Assembly: GCA_963678705.1 (NCBI GenBank)
Contig: OY783204.1
Location: forward strand, 23,260,759-23,324,758
DNA length: 64,000 bases
DNA from: Panorpa germanica
Taxonomy: Eukaryota; Arthropoda; Insecta; Mecoptera; Panorpidae
Reading direction: 5' to 3'
Shown: positions 45,869 through 58,022 of the stretch, in pieces
Numbering within the stretch: position 1 is the first letter of the stretch
Layout of the letters: each line of letters opens with the position of its first letter
Translations under genes and position numbers: made by a program
Notes under the pieces: generated by a model
Databases searched by the model: none
What the model was told of the DNA's origin: nothing
What the model saw: the letters and a program-made list of their open reading frames with translations, nothing else

Positions 45869-46243
45869 GTGAGTAACAGTTTTTCTTTAGTTACTTCTTA
45901 TTATTATAAAACTCGCTCAAATAAATTTTAACCAAAAAAAAAATATATTAAATTTTACACAAAAGGAAATTTATTAGAATATGTGGTGCATATTTGTAAA
46001 ATAACATTTTTAGTAGTGTAATATTATATATGAGAAATCAGTGACGGATTTAAGCTTAGGCCCAGGCCTAAATGCGCTTACAATCTCGAAATGGGCCTAT
46101 GCCGCCACTGAGTGACATGTAACGAGTGGTAGAAGACAGAAAGAGTGAACAAGAGGAAAAGAAAGAAGAGGCCTTGACTTTTATTCGTCATGGCCACCAT
46201 CAAACATTATTTACATATATTTAATATTTTATAATTCTGTTTT

Positions 46244-46492
46244 TCAAATTTCTAAATATCTAAATAATTCACTATTAAGGAATGTTTTAACAGGAAAAGT
46301 TTTAATCATATCTAATCTTTCTAAACTATAATTTATGCATTCAAATATAATATGATCTAAAGTTCCTTCACCACATTGACATCTATCATCAGATTTAATA
46401 TTAATTTTGTGCAGATGACCTGGGGTTTTACAATGATTACTTTTGATTCTGATTATAGTTGATGTAATTTTGCGCGACTCATTTCTGAACCA
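46244..46492 (-). pseudogene. C-terminal fragment of a non-LTR retrotransposon polyprotein
   Basis: On the minus strand 83 codons are open, beginning WFRNESRKITSTIIRI, then GHLHKINI, the zinc-finger-like cluster CQCGEGTLDHIIFEC, and ending LFRYLEI-stop. The pattern W-F...RK-x-x-T...R-(I/L)-(K/R)-S-x-H...HL-(H/Y)-(K/R)-I...C-x-CG-x-x-x-T-x-x-H-(I/L)-x-F-x-C is typical of the region after the reverse transcriptase in insect non-LTR elements. Upstream the frame is lost: TAG/TGA codons interrupt it and no reverse transcriptase core is seen. It is a dead 5'-truncated copy in the GST-11 leader intron. Confidence 0.75.
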
Positions 46493-47990
46493 GATTCTTA
46501 CTTAAATTTGGATGAAACATATAATAATCTCTTCCTTTTACCTGACTTTTGTTAATGAAATCTTGATTTCTAGTTTTAGGATTAAATAAAGAAGTTTAAT
46601 ATAAAAGTAACTGAAATGAAAGTTATACGATTCAATGCAAAGGAAAAACGCGGCAGGTATTAAATAAATACATACAGTTGAAATACTGCGATTATTTCTT
46701 TTTAACTGATCATATTAATTTACTATTGCGATAACTATGAGTACAGCAACTCAGCATAATGTATTTTGACAATATAAATATAAGAAAGAATTATAATCAC
46801 AAATTGAAAGATGTGATATGAAATTTGTAAAAAATACAGAAAAGTTAAAAAAGTGGTTGCAGCTAATACATATATGTAATACCAGATCGACACAACAGCT
46901 GAGTCTTCACGCTTGTCCTTTGCTTTCAGGTGTGATTCCTAAACCAAAGCTATAATGTTTTGTTACAATTGTCTTGTTGTATATAACGAAACCGTAATCA
47001 GGTGAAGAGAAAGAGAGGGATAACATTGGTATAAATGAGTCATACCCAAGGTCTTGCTTTATTTCGTCCATAAAAAAATAGTAGCAGGTCATTATCGTCC
47101 ACGGCCAAAAACAATTTGTTGATGAAATAAAATGATAGCTAACGGTGACACTCATAATTTTAAACTACGCTATTCAGCACGCATGTAACGTACTTCAAAT
47201 GTAAACCATAATTAAATTTGAAGGTCTTGGACCGGTCCCGCATTAGAACCGTATATTCGCGTATCTTCCTCGCACGAGTATATCTGTCTTTTGAATCCGA
47301 AAAGGACGGACATACGCGGTAAAGATTCGCGCATCAATGTGGATCTTTCAATGTGAGAATGTGTATTTAGTTGATCGCGGGTTTAATTAATCCCTGCAAG
47401 TGACGTAATGTACTTCTAAACTGTGAGTGGAGTACAGCGGCGGCCTTAGGGGGTGGCAAGCAGGGCAAACGCCCGGTGCGAAAATATTACTTTTTTTGAG
47501 GCGAAAATACTATTTTTTTGGCGGCGAAAATATCATATTTTTTCGCGGCGGAAATATTTTTTAAAATAAATATTCCCAAATAAATAGGCCTAGTGGCATA
47601 GCATAGCCATAGTATTTATTTTCGGATAGTCTAATACTACTTTAAAATTCCGTTTAAAATTTAAATATCGGTCAATAAGTTAGAGAGATACAAATTTTTA
47701 TTAAGAAAAGTAGCTTTCTGCTTATTTCCTCTGTTCTTAAATATTTAAATGAATCGTTAATTATTTAATTGTTGATTAAATCACACGCTTCACATACCAT
47801 TCTCTTCTTTATGAACGCAACAAAGAAATTCGTGTATAATAAATACTAAAAATTCTAATCAAATTATCTAAAACATTATTAGTGTCAATAAGACTTAAAT
47901 GTTAATACAAATAGCAAAGAAATATCGGATAAAACAAATTATAAAATGAAATATTTAAATAATGTTTCAAATATTTATTTTTAGAAAAAG

Positions 47991-49850
47991 ATGGCCCCTA
48001 AAAATATGATATTGCACGGAATTAAAGGAAGTCCAGCTGTGAGGTCAACTTTGATGGCGACAAAAGCTTTAGACATTGCTGTCGAATTTAAAGAAGTGGA
48101 TTATATTGGTGGGGAACATAAAACACCGGCATTTATAAAGGTTAGTATATTTAAAAATACTGTCCAATAAACATTAATGTAGCAACTATGTAAAATTTAT
48201 ATAACGATATATTTCCAGATGAATCCACAACACACATTACCAACTTTGGATGACAATGGTTTCTACATTTGGGACAGGTTAGAATTTAAGTGATATATCA
48301 ATACGAAATTAATTTTTAAGTACTTTTATCTGTAACTTTTGTCTTTATTGTTACAGTCATGCAATTAACACCTACCTGGTAAACGCCTACGTAAAAGACT
48401 CCCAGTTCTACCCTGCAGATCCTAAGACCCGTGCCCAGATTGACCAGAGGCTTCATTTCGATAACGGAGTGTTGTTTCCACGTCTAGTACAGCTCTTAGT
48501 AAATACGAAAATTTATTTAATATTATTAAGAGGCCATCCTATAATTACGTCACATGCATATGGGGGGGATATTAATGTGTGACAATATGTGACAAGGATG
48601 GGGGAGTCATAAGCTTCGTGGTGTCAAAAAGAAAACAAGACCAAAAAAGAAAATATGACTGTCTTTTTACGAATGTAGCCATGAAATTTGTGTGAATTTA
48701 TACATGAACTCTAAACTAATATTTGAATAAAAAATTAAATGATATAATTTCCCTTTTAGATGGCACCTACTTTAACACCTGAAGTAACATCGAAAGCTAT
48801 TGAAGCATACGACTTTCTAGAGGCGTTCTTGGCAAATTCTAATTGGTTTGTTGGAGATAAGCCTACTCTGGCTGATATTAGTTTGGTCGCAGATGTTAGC
48901 ACTGCAAATCTCTTTGCTGCTGTTGAACAATCGAAGTAAGAATGATTTTGCAATATTAAAATTTTATTAAAATAAATTATAGTTAAATTATGGTGAATTA
49001 ATTATCAACACGTTATAGTGATATAGTGAGTTTATGTGGAAGATACATTTAGGAACATAGCACGCATCAACTGGCTTGTGTCATATGTCTCAATTTCTAT
49101 AAAACTGTACTATATATTGATAAGGTTTGTCCAATTATTTTTTAACAACTCCTTATATGTTAAGAGATATTAACAATTAAAAAAGTCATTTTGTCTCTTT
49201 AATTATTAAAGGGATTCAACGTTATACAACATTCCAAATGCATGTTACTTCACAACCGATAGTTGCTATCTCTTTTATACGAAAAAGCGTGAAAGAGATG
49301 TATTGTTGAGAGAACTCTGACAAGTTTACAGGTTACCAACCTTACAGCTCATAAATCTCTGCTATATGTATTTATATATCAAAATATAATATCAATATTT
49401 ACAGCTATTTCAAGGAACAATAAAATTCCAATATTATATCTGCCGTAACAGGGTTAAATAAAATAAAAACTTATTATTCTTTGACTTGACTTGATTATTT
49501 TGACTACCAACGGCTACAAAACATTACCACAGCACTGACCTACTCAACAAATAATTGACGTTAAAATGCATTTCACTGATACAAACCGCGCGATGCTGAT
49601 ATATAGACGCATATGTATCACCAGTATTTTATTTGCTGAAAACTCGACAATCGACGGAATCGACAATACCGCCGTCATATATGATACTGAGGACGCATAC
49701 AATTATTAATATTACCATTTCTCTTTGCTTTCTTCCAGACACCCTAAATTGGCTGCATGGTATGAACGTTGCAAAGGAGAACCCTGGTACCAAGCTAATG
49801 TTGAAGGTCTAGAAATGATTGCTGCCTTCGCAAAATCAAAACTGGCTTAA
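47991..49850 (+). CDS. GSTe: GST-11: divergent Epsilon-class glutathione S-transferase with shortened exon 4
   Basis: Exons 47991-48140, 48219-48277, 48357-48498, 48760-48935 and 49739-49850 give 212 residues, the shortest of the cluster. Candidate catalytic Ser14 in IKGSPAVRSTLM, but the preceding LYG is LHG. MNPQHTLPTLDDNG; FYIWDSHAINTYLVNAY; HFDNGVLFPRL. Exon 4 is 176 instead of 194 nt: the VSVLYGGAKTVDPEL segment of GST-10 is reduced to MAPTLTPEV, six residues lost at the start of helix 4 near the substrate pocket. WFVGDKPTLADISLVADVST and PWYQANVEGLEM follow. The frame is open throughout. Exon 3 donor is GTAAAT, less ideal. Probably functional but structurally altered; a gene on the way to decay is the alternative. 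Confidence 0.92.
49071..49586 (-). mobile_element. MITE family A, one end missing, in GST-11 intron 4
   Basis: TGGCTTGTGTCATATGTCTC at the start. It loses the family match after AAAATGCATTTCACTGATAC. It contains the variant insert CTATCTCTTTTATACGAAAA. The same intron of GST-10 carries another copy of the same family in the same orientation. Confidence 0.8.
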
Positions 49851-49988
49851 TTTAAATTATTTTAATTTAAAATAAACAAAAATATATAATTTCTATTTTT
49901 TAGAAAACAATAAAATCCAACTAAATAAATTTGTTTTTCTTTTGTTGTTGAAATTGTAATTATTATATAATAAATAACATTCTGGTAA

Positions 49989-50104
49989 TATTGAATGTTA
50001 TCTTTTCGCATGTTTGAAGTAACGATGATTTTACGATTTTTATCCGTGACCTTGTATTTAACATTTATCATAAAAAAATAATGAGTTTCATAAATTCACT
50101 ATCT
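49989..50104. promoter_or_regulatory. Conserved non-coding block downstream of GST-11 (copy 2)
   Basis: Over 90% like 43701-43820 by eye, with a 4-base deletion after TTCGCATG and few substitutions (for example TATCCGTGACC). It begins 138 bp after the GST-11 stop; copy 1 begins 129 bp after the GST-10 stop. Confidence 0.55.
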
Positions 50105-50604
50105 CAATTTCCAAATATTCAAATTTGATGTAATGCTGCGTTAATATTTACTAACATAAATTAATATTTGTTAAGTTTGTTTTTGATTATGCAACAACGA
50201 ATCCTATAAGTCTTATTGACAATGGTGTGATATGCCATTAAATATTTAAACAAAAAACGAAACCAGAAACTAATTGTGATTTTTGATCTACTCTTACTTG
50301 AACTGTGAGACTCTTGGTCCCTGATATAACACATTTTTATTTTTACAGCTGTTTAAGTATATGCAATATGATAATACCATTTATTGTAGTTTAATTTATT
50401 ATTGTTATATTATAACTGTCTTCGTGACATAGTCAAATTCAATTGTATCCAGTCACCAAGCCCCAACTGCCGGAGGTTTATTGTTCACAAACCATGCTTA
50501 GCGTTTATTCAGCACTGTAATTAATTTTCAAAGAATGATCACGCGCCTGAATAATAGCTACCACAACAACACCATTAACATTAATTTAAATATTATTATT
50601 ATTT

Positions 50605-51245
50605 ATTGTTAATTGTGTGTGCCTTTAGGCTTTACAATCTACCGTATTTTATTTCTTATTACATTTCATTCCTCTCTTAACAATTCAGCCTTAAAACTAA
50701 ACTTAATTTATTTATTAAAACTAAAAAAATTATTTTAGACTTTTAGTACTTCCAAAAAGTGCTTTCTGCTTCTTCTTCTCTTGACCCTCTCTCTTCATGT
50801 TCCCCATGCAAACTAGATAACGAGCTGGACCAGATAACTGGATTTTATATATATGGACGACGGTCACTTCGCAGACAATTAAATTTACACAATTCTAGAC
50901 CTTTTTATCTCCAAACGTACTTTCTGCTTCTTCTTCTCTTGACCCTCTTCCTTCATTTTCCCAAGTCTTCCTTCTGTACTGGTCTATTCCCTAGTCTATT
51001 TTTCTGGGCTGAAGTTTACCTGTTTCCTCGCTACTTCTTTCTTTCTCCTGCTTCCCTTCATTGCCTCTTTTAGTACTTCCTTTCTCTTCCTGTTCCTTGT
51101 GCAACCCAGCCATCAGCTTATTTCTTCTCCTGTTTTTTCTTTCCTTCTTATTATTTCCGCCATCCACCTCTTTCCTTCACTGCCTCCCTTTAATAGCTGG
51201 CCAATATTCCTTTCGCTCGCTACTTTTTCCTTACACTCAAACTTA
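50605..51245 (+). repeat. Pyrimidine-rich dispersed repeat, family G
   Basis: TTGTGTGTGCCTTTAGGCTT opens the copy. CT-rich tracts with CTTCTGCTTCTTCTTCTCTT occur twice (about 50765 and 50931) and TTTCCGCCATCCACCTCTTT near the end. The two overlapping plus-strand frames are compositional. Confidence 0.6.
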
Positions 51246-51498
51246 ATGTGCTCCAGTGCATTAATTTAAATATATGAAACACCAAATTTGGGCATTAATA
51301 CCTTGTTTTCGGACATAATTAGTTCAATAACGTACTTGTAATATTAGTTACAGTAACAAAGTTAATGACACTTGCATTATTCTTATTATATATTTAGGTC
51401 AACTTGGAAATTCTCGATTTAAACATTTACACGATACATTTATTTATTATCAACCGATCTGGTTGTTTGAATGCATGCCGTTACTTCGTCAATGCTAG

Positions 51499-51592
51499 TA
51501 TATAAACAAAAACTAGTTTGACTGCCCACTAGTCTGTCGTGGTCTGTTGAAAGGAAACCAGTGATTTCTACTGCACACTCGAATTAAAGCTG
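51499..51592 (+). promoter_or_regulatory. GST-12 core promoter and non-coding first exon (module P)
   Basis: TATATAAAC, initiator ACTAGTCTG about 30 nt on, then GAAAGGAAACCAGTGATTTC and CTGCACACTCGAATTAAAG before donor GTGAGT. Acceptor TTTATAG at 54340-54346, six nt before the ATG; leader intron about 2.75 kb. Confidence 0.75.
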
Positions 51593-53429
51593 GTGAGTCA
51601 TTTATTTATAATTTACACTTTATTACTCTTTAAGATTAATAGCAATTACACTTAGTTACTTAACATTTACGTAAAATACGTATATAAATATTACATAAAT
51701 GCAAACATAATCATAACACTTCTAAGAAAGACTTTTTATTAAAGATTGTTCTATTTTAAAGAAGTATCTATAAAGAAGAATCCTTTTAGATTTAATATTT
51801 TTAGGTTTTGTTTAAGTAAAATATTACATACGTAGAAGTTTATTTTCTTATAGTAGTAGTTATATTTTCATATTCTTAGAAATAACTGTACTGAGCTAAA
51901 AAAAAAGTACTATGTTTAAAAATAAATTGAATTTAAAACTATTAAATAACTCTCGCACTTCGTAATGGTACAATAAATCTGATAAACTGAAAATTTTAAA
52001 AATATTTTGAACTGATTACTATAGTGTTGAAGAATTTAGTAAAGAGACTGCAATTGTCTTGTGTATGCCTGTACTTCTTGTTGTTCTACATATTGTATTC
52101 TTCTTTGAATTTAATTTCTTAGTTTTTACAAAAGAGTCCACGAGGCTGATGGAACGAATCGATAATTTTAATTATTATATAGCGTTGGAATTTGAAGATA
52201 AAGTTGCTGTTTTTTTTAAATAAATGTAGGTATAAATATTTAGAGTTACAAAGACTACATTTTACGCTGTGCTTGTTAGAGGCCGGCATATTTCTTTAAA
52301 TACATTAGATGTAACTATCTTAAGACAATTTTCTCTTTGCCGTAGGACTTACAAAGATAACCATTTTGTTTTAGAAGTTGTGCATGACGCGAACAGAGTA
52401 GACCTTCTTAAGACGTTCGTGTGCCAACACTCCAGTATGTAGCCGCCATAAGAAAATACAATTATGTAGCATTCTTAGATTGTCTTATACCGTTAACACA
52501 TGCTTGCTTGGTACAGTTCACTTCAAAAGTGGAAAGTAACAACAAAATAGTGAACACAATAAAGTTGAAATATTACATTTATTGTATTATAGAATGTATA
52601 ACAGTTAAAGTACATAACAAGCGTTCATTTCATTAGTGAAACATCTCCAAATAATGAAAGTTTGAGTTGAATATGCAGTTATATATAAAATTGTACCTTC
52701 TTTTTTATTCAATACTCAGATAACTTATAACACAACTCTGTTACTTTTATCTCGAATATTACTTTCGTCGTTTTCTCAGAACAAGGTGTCTGACTAATAA
52801 ACTTGAACGATCGATAAACTTGCTTTATTTCTTAATAAATAAAGTATCCGTTGAGCAAAGGAAAACCGCGAGTTTTAATCAAAACTCCACATTCCAAGAA
52901 CACGCAAGGCTGAATTTGACTTTCATCAGTAAACTGTTATTTTAATTTATTTTTATTAAATAAGATAACATTTAAGATATATTAATTTTTTTAACATATT
53001 CACTTTTTAGACTTCTATATCTAATTCAATAAATAAGTAAAATTGATTTTACGAATGTTGTCATATCCGTCTACTTTGCGGTTGTGGTTGAGTGTTTTAA
53101 GTAAATGTAAACGGAAATAAGAAGTAAGCGGTTATCGGTTTAATTAACTATACTAATTAGAAGCTAGAGGATAATTTAATCAATTAGACATACAATGCAA
53201 CTACGGCTTTTAGATTTACAATTCCTTCGAACACTAATGAATTCTATTAGCATCACCTGGTGAACATGTTACACGTAATTAAATAAAATAAACTATTACG
53301 TAAAACGAATAATGTTGGGAGGCAATCCGGGGCTGTGCAAAATCAAATAAATAAAGAAACCAACTTCATAAGCAGATAGATCAAGATTTTCGTAGACTAC
53401 CGCACGCCAATAGATCCCATAAATTTGTT
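51593..53429. other. GST-12 leader intron, left part: nothing recognised
   Basis: AT-rich sequence. A 71-codon frame near 52.4 kb shows no domain. No transposon termini or RNA genes recognised. Confidence 0.35.
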
Positions 53430-53665
53430 TGGAAAACCAGAGAGCTTACCTGACGTCTGTTAAATTCTGACGATTTTTCAAAGCCCTATAATTTACAAAT
53501 TAGGCTACTTATGCCAGTTTCAAGGTATGGGATCCATTTTGCCCCTTATTTAAGGTCTTCTGATAGTTTTGTGTAAACTTACATAGCTTAGTTTAGAAAT
53601 TATAGGCATTTCAAAAATCGTCAGAAGTTAACAGATGTCAGGTAAGCAGTTAAAAACAAGTCCCC
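53430..53665. mobile_element. Tourist-like MITE, family C, second copy
   Basis: GCTTACCTGACGTCTGTTAA at the left (outermost bases eroded) and TCAGGTAAGCAGTTAAAAAC to TCCCC at the right; the interior AATTTACAAATTAGGCTACT and TATGCCAGTTTCAAGGTATG match 19684-19889. Confidence 0.8.
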
Positions 53666-54352
53666 TTAGATACAAATTCAGACAGATCCAAGCGATTTTA
53701 TCTATCTAATACCGATTGTCTATATAATACCTATTTGTTACCAACAGTAGGATACACTTCTTCCATGCAATTAATTAGTTTTTAGTTTCACTTGAAAAAT
53801 TTGTCAAAAGTTATATGAATAAATTTACTAACCTCAAAATACCACAGTGTAACCCATTAAAAAACACAGGAAGTCTTATGAAATACTTCAGTCCATTGTT
53901 GCAATCACATTGTGTAATTATTTATATATTATAAAAACGTATGAATATAAAACTGAAAGCAATATTCAACATTCTAAACTGTACGCAAATTAGTCAAGCG
54001 CGGGATACTCGTACTTTCAAGGTCTAGTATTATTTATGCGTCAACAAATGAACAAACTACAAGTCATTGTAGCTCACGGTCAAGAACAACATTTTTATTT
54101 TAACATAATCAATATAATTAAAAAAAAACTAAAACTTACGTCATATTTCGTAGAGAGTTGAGATTGAAATTCTCACATAACGAGTTTTAGAACATAGCCA
54201 CTTTAATAAGCCGACGAATTTCAAGAGGTGCACAACCGCAAAACATATCTCGTGAAGTAAATTATATTATAAAACTAAACAAAAGTTATTTTATATTTTA
54301 TTATAGCACTTGGTTTTTAATACTCTCTGTTTCTTTTAATTTATAGAAAAAT

Positions 54353-56618
54353 ATGGCGCCTACATTATACGGAATTGCCGGAAGTCCTGCTGTCAGAGGA
54401 ACTTTGATGGCATCAAAGGCTCTAGGTGTCCCTCTGGAGTTCAAAGTAGTGAATCTCGCAGCTGGAGAACATAAGACTCCAGAATACTTAAAGGTATTAA
54501 AGAATATTCCAATTCACTATTACTATACATAGATAGAAATGTACCGCTTGAATTAGCTTGTAGCACAATTTTTATGGGAGTAGGTAGAAAATGAATCTTG
54601 GAATTACCTTGAAGCAAGCTAGTAAGATTGATCTAACATTTTTTACTTAACAGTTTTTATTTTAAATGTACTTAGTTGTGCATCAGCAATTTAACCGTCC
54701 GTGTGAATACTATATTTTTCGAGTTGAACGGTTGAGTTTTTCGAGTTTTCTAAGCTTACAAAAAATCTTTAAAAAATCTAGATTACTCCTTGAAGTGTCT
54801 ACTACATGGTCCAGAAGTTGCCAAAATCCAAAGTTTAAAACCTTGTTCATAAAAATTGACAAATAGTGAAAAATGCGGAAGAAACGGAATATTGTTAAAA
54901 AATTCGTAACTTTATAACAAACAAATATTAAGAAAGACAGTTGTAGACTTTTTTATCTTGGACTATAAGCTTTCGAAAGAATGTAGTGTCTCTGGCAAGA
55001 GCTACAAAAAGTTGAATTATTTGTGCACCATTATTTGTGAAAGTGGGAAATATTTTATAGAATCAGGCATGTCATAATAAACGGAACGGTGAATAATTAT
55101 TATATTTAATCTAATTATTTTTAAGGGATACAAATAGCGAATTCACTTCACCAGTCACAATCCAGGCGACGAAAAATTGAATGTACTAAATTATGATTTT
55201 GTAATATTTCAGATGAATCCACAGCATACAGTCCCAACTTTGGATGATAACGGCTTCATTGTTTGGGACAGGTAAATATTTAAAACATATTCTCACTAAA
55301 AACGTTTAAAATACTCTATTTGATATTTATTGTTACAGCCATGCAATTAACACCTACTTGGCTAACCAATACGCCAAGGACTCTCAGTTCTACCCTGTTG
55401 ATCCAAAAACCCGTGCCCTGATTGACCAAAGACTGCATTTTGATAGTGGAGTTTTGTTCCCACGTTTAGCTGCAATAGTGGTCTGTATAATTTCAACTTT
55501 ATTCAAAATAAAATTAGAAATAAATTCAATTTAAAATTATTATCCTTCTTTCAGGTATCAATTTTATACGGCGGTGCTAAAACCGTAGCTCCTGAATTAA
55601 AAACTAAAGCTTTGGAAGCATTCGACTTCTTGGAGACATTCTTGGGGAGCGCTAAATGGTTTGTTGGAGACAAACCTACCCTTGCTGATATCAGCTTGGT
55701 GGCGTCTGTCAGCACAGGAAATATTTTTATTCCTATTGAACAGTCAAAGTAAGAATATTTTGAACATTTAAGAGTTTCTTTTAAATAATTCTAATCAAAT
55801 TTATACCATCTAAAAACAAACTTAAAGAACGTATTATTTTTTACTTAAAATAACGCTTTATTTTTAACCGAGGTTTAACATATTTCTGTTACATTGTCAT
55901 TTAATAATTGCAAAAGACTTTAAAAATCTATTACTAATATATTTATTTAATGTGTATAATCTTGCATAAAAGGCTTTATTAGCGTACGAAAATGTAAATC
56001 AGATATGGTATAACTATAGTTTAACCTAACCGACCACATTAACTTACGAAAAGTGAAATATTGTGCTTAGTTAAACTACAGTTTTGTTAAAAATAAGAAC
56101 GGAAATAAAAGTATCACCTAAGGTTTATAATAACCATCCATCCGAAACTACAATTAATACAATAAATAATACTCCGATGGGTCGGTTAGCGTTGTCACGT
56201 ACTTCATTTATTATTATTCTTCTTCTCACTCCTTCTTCGTCTCATTCCTCTTGTCTTCTCTTCTTACCCTACCCTCATGACTGCTGTTATCCACTATTTT
56301 CTGTTTATCTCCTGTTCCATACACCATTCAATTTATTTGCTATTCTCTGTCTTCTTCTTACAACTTCTCGCTCATGTTTTCTAGTCTATCATCTTCTCTT
56401 TCACGCATTGTGTATTATAAATATGGCTATTCCATTTTGTGATCTTCTTTGTTTCTGTCAAAGATAAACTAATAATAATTTTTATTTATTGTATCATTAT
56501 TTTCAGATACCCTAAAGTTTCTGCCTGGTTCGAACGTTGCAAGGGAGAATCCTGGTATCAAGCTAATGTAGAAGGACTCGAATTTTTCACTGGATTCATC
56601 AAATCGAAGCTGGCTTAG
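54353..56618 (+). CDS. GSTe: GST-12: Epsilon-class glutathione S-transferase, five exons
   Basis: Exons 54353-54493, 55213-55271, 55339-55480, 55555-55748 and 56507-56618 give 215 residues. The N-terminus is three residues shorter (MAPTLYGIAGS), placing the candidate catalytic Ser at 11, in AGSPAVRGTLM. MNPQHTVPTLDDNG; WDSHAINTYLANQYAKDSQ; HFDSGVLFPRL. Exon 4 VSILYGGAKTVAPEL, WFVGDKPTLADISLVASVST; tail SWYQANVEGLEFF ending KSKLA. Donor of exon 3 is GTCTGT, weak but framed by a correct acceptor. Intron 4 contains a family-G repeat. AATAAA near 56716. Closest to GST-10. Expected cytosolic glutathione conjugation with all key residues intact. Confidence 0.97.
56190..56465 (+). repeat. Pyrimidine-rich tract, family G-like, in GST-12 intron 4
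   Basis: CT-rich sequence with CTTCTTCTCACTCCTTCTTC and TCTTCTCTTTCACGC. The 127-codon plus-strand frame is Leu/Ser/Phe-rich because of composition and lies wholly inside an intron. Confidence 0.5.
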
Positions 56619-57296
56619 ATAACATTATCTTAAATTATAAGCTAACATTATTCTCAGTGAATTCTACATACATTCAAAATCTGTTCTGTCGTACAATTTG
56701 TATTATTAAGAAAACAATAAAAATATACTAAATTAAATTGTCTAATTTATTTACTTATTAGTTAAATAGTTAGTTAGAATAAGACTCGAACATCGAATGC
56801 GAATAACACTTGTTTCTTGAACGGTATTTTCGCTCTATTCACACACGAAAATCAGATTTTATTATTGTTTTGAAAATTACAAAAGTAGCGTTACTAAAAT
56901 CACTGTAAATCGTAAACTAATGGTCGTAATGTCATGAAATTTTGACACATATCGTTTGAAGGTTGGTACCATCTAAAAATGAATGAATGAATGAATGGTA
57001 CCTACGAATCTATTGGTGATGTAATATATAATGCATACTTTCATTTTATGACTGTATTCTCCATACAATATATAGCTAGATCGCATCGAACAGATTTTAA
57101 TAGCTTATTTGTATTGTAAGTCTTTCTTGTAGCTTGCATTTAAACAAAGGAGGCTCTGTCCACGGAGCTGCAACGTCGCATTTGCTTAGTGGCAAGCAGC
57201 CTGGGTTTCAATATGTCATAGCTCTAGCGTACTGCACGACGCATAGACGTAATATTCTTATAAAAATGATGGGCTCGGCAGTCAATTTTGTTCATA

Positions 57297-57488
57297 TTAT
57301 TGGACAATAGTCATTCGGTATACTAATTGAAATACCAAATCATCCTCTGATAACTCTCTTGCAGCAACAAACAATCTGCGGTTAATGTTCTTTTCGATGT
57401 ATGGATAAAGCCAATACATTCTACGTCTGATTCGTCGTCTTCTAATAAAAGCGTATGCTATAATCACATCTTCTTCATCATTTGACAT
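57297..57488 (-). pseudogene. N-terminal fragment of a HARBI1-like (PIF/Harbinger) nuclease
   Basis: The minus strand is open for 63 residues: an acidic start MSNDEEDV, an Arg-rich run (RRRRIRRR), then YWLYPYIEKNINRR, LFVAARELSEDD and FQLVYRMT. The order R-rich / (Y/H)W(V/L)(H/Y)PY / F-x-x-A-x-EL-x-x-D / F-x-x-x-(F/Y)RM is that of the region preceding the DDE nuclease domain in HARBI1-like transposases. The frame stops right after YRMT, so the catalytic domain is missing. It may be related to the family-C MITEs in this window. Confidence 0.65.
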
Positions 57489-58022
57489 TTTCCCAATGAA
57501 AAAACGTGCTTTCTCAATGCTATACTTCAGATAAATGACCCTATTTACAGCTTGTATGACGTTACGTGGACAGAACTAAGATGCAGAATACATCTGGCTG
57601 CATATGTAACCTACAAGTTTGATCTAATAAAAAATTCAATTTCATCCAGTAACAATTAACTGACATCTTTCTCTCTCTCTCAGAAATTATGAGCCTGGGC
57701 ATGCGCTTTCTAAACCAACCATTTAAAGCTACTCTGCTTGTGGTAATATAGTTGTAAACGCATAAACTTAGTGTACACTATATGCAAAATTAAAAATAAG
57801 AAAGTAGTAGTAGAAATAGTGCTCCAGTATATCTTCTCCAGAGCAGCCATTTAATGAAAGCTATATACCATATATTTTGTTATAAATTCAGTTAATAAAG
57901 TAAAGAATATAAATGTTGTTTCGTTGTTTAATTAAAAAGATATCTTAATTACAAATAGTATCGCCTCATATAAAACAACATACGAGTGTATCACATTGGT
58001 GAATGGCATTACATTATACAAA

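Noticed and set aside
46755-46775. CncC/Maf-type site (minus-strand TGCTGAGTTGC) in the GST-11 leader intron
   Set aside because: It matches only a half-site well, and such matches are expected by chance in 64 kb.
48756-48953. Minus-strand frame of 65 codons over GST-11 exon 4
   Set aside because: It is the antisense shadow of a conserved GST exon.
57130-57250. Possible tRNA or small RNA in a GC-richer patch
   Set aside because: No cloverleaf could be folded and there were no A/B-box pairs at the right distance.
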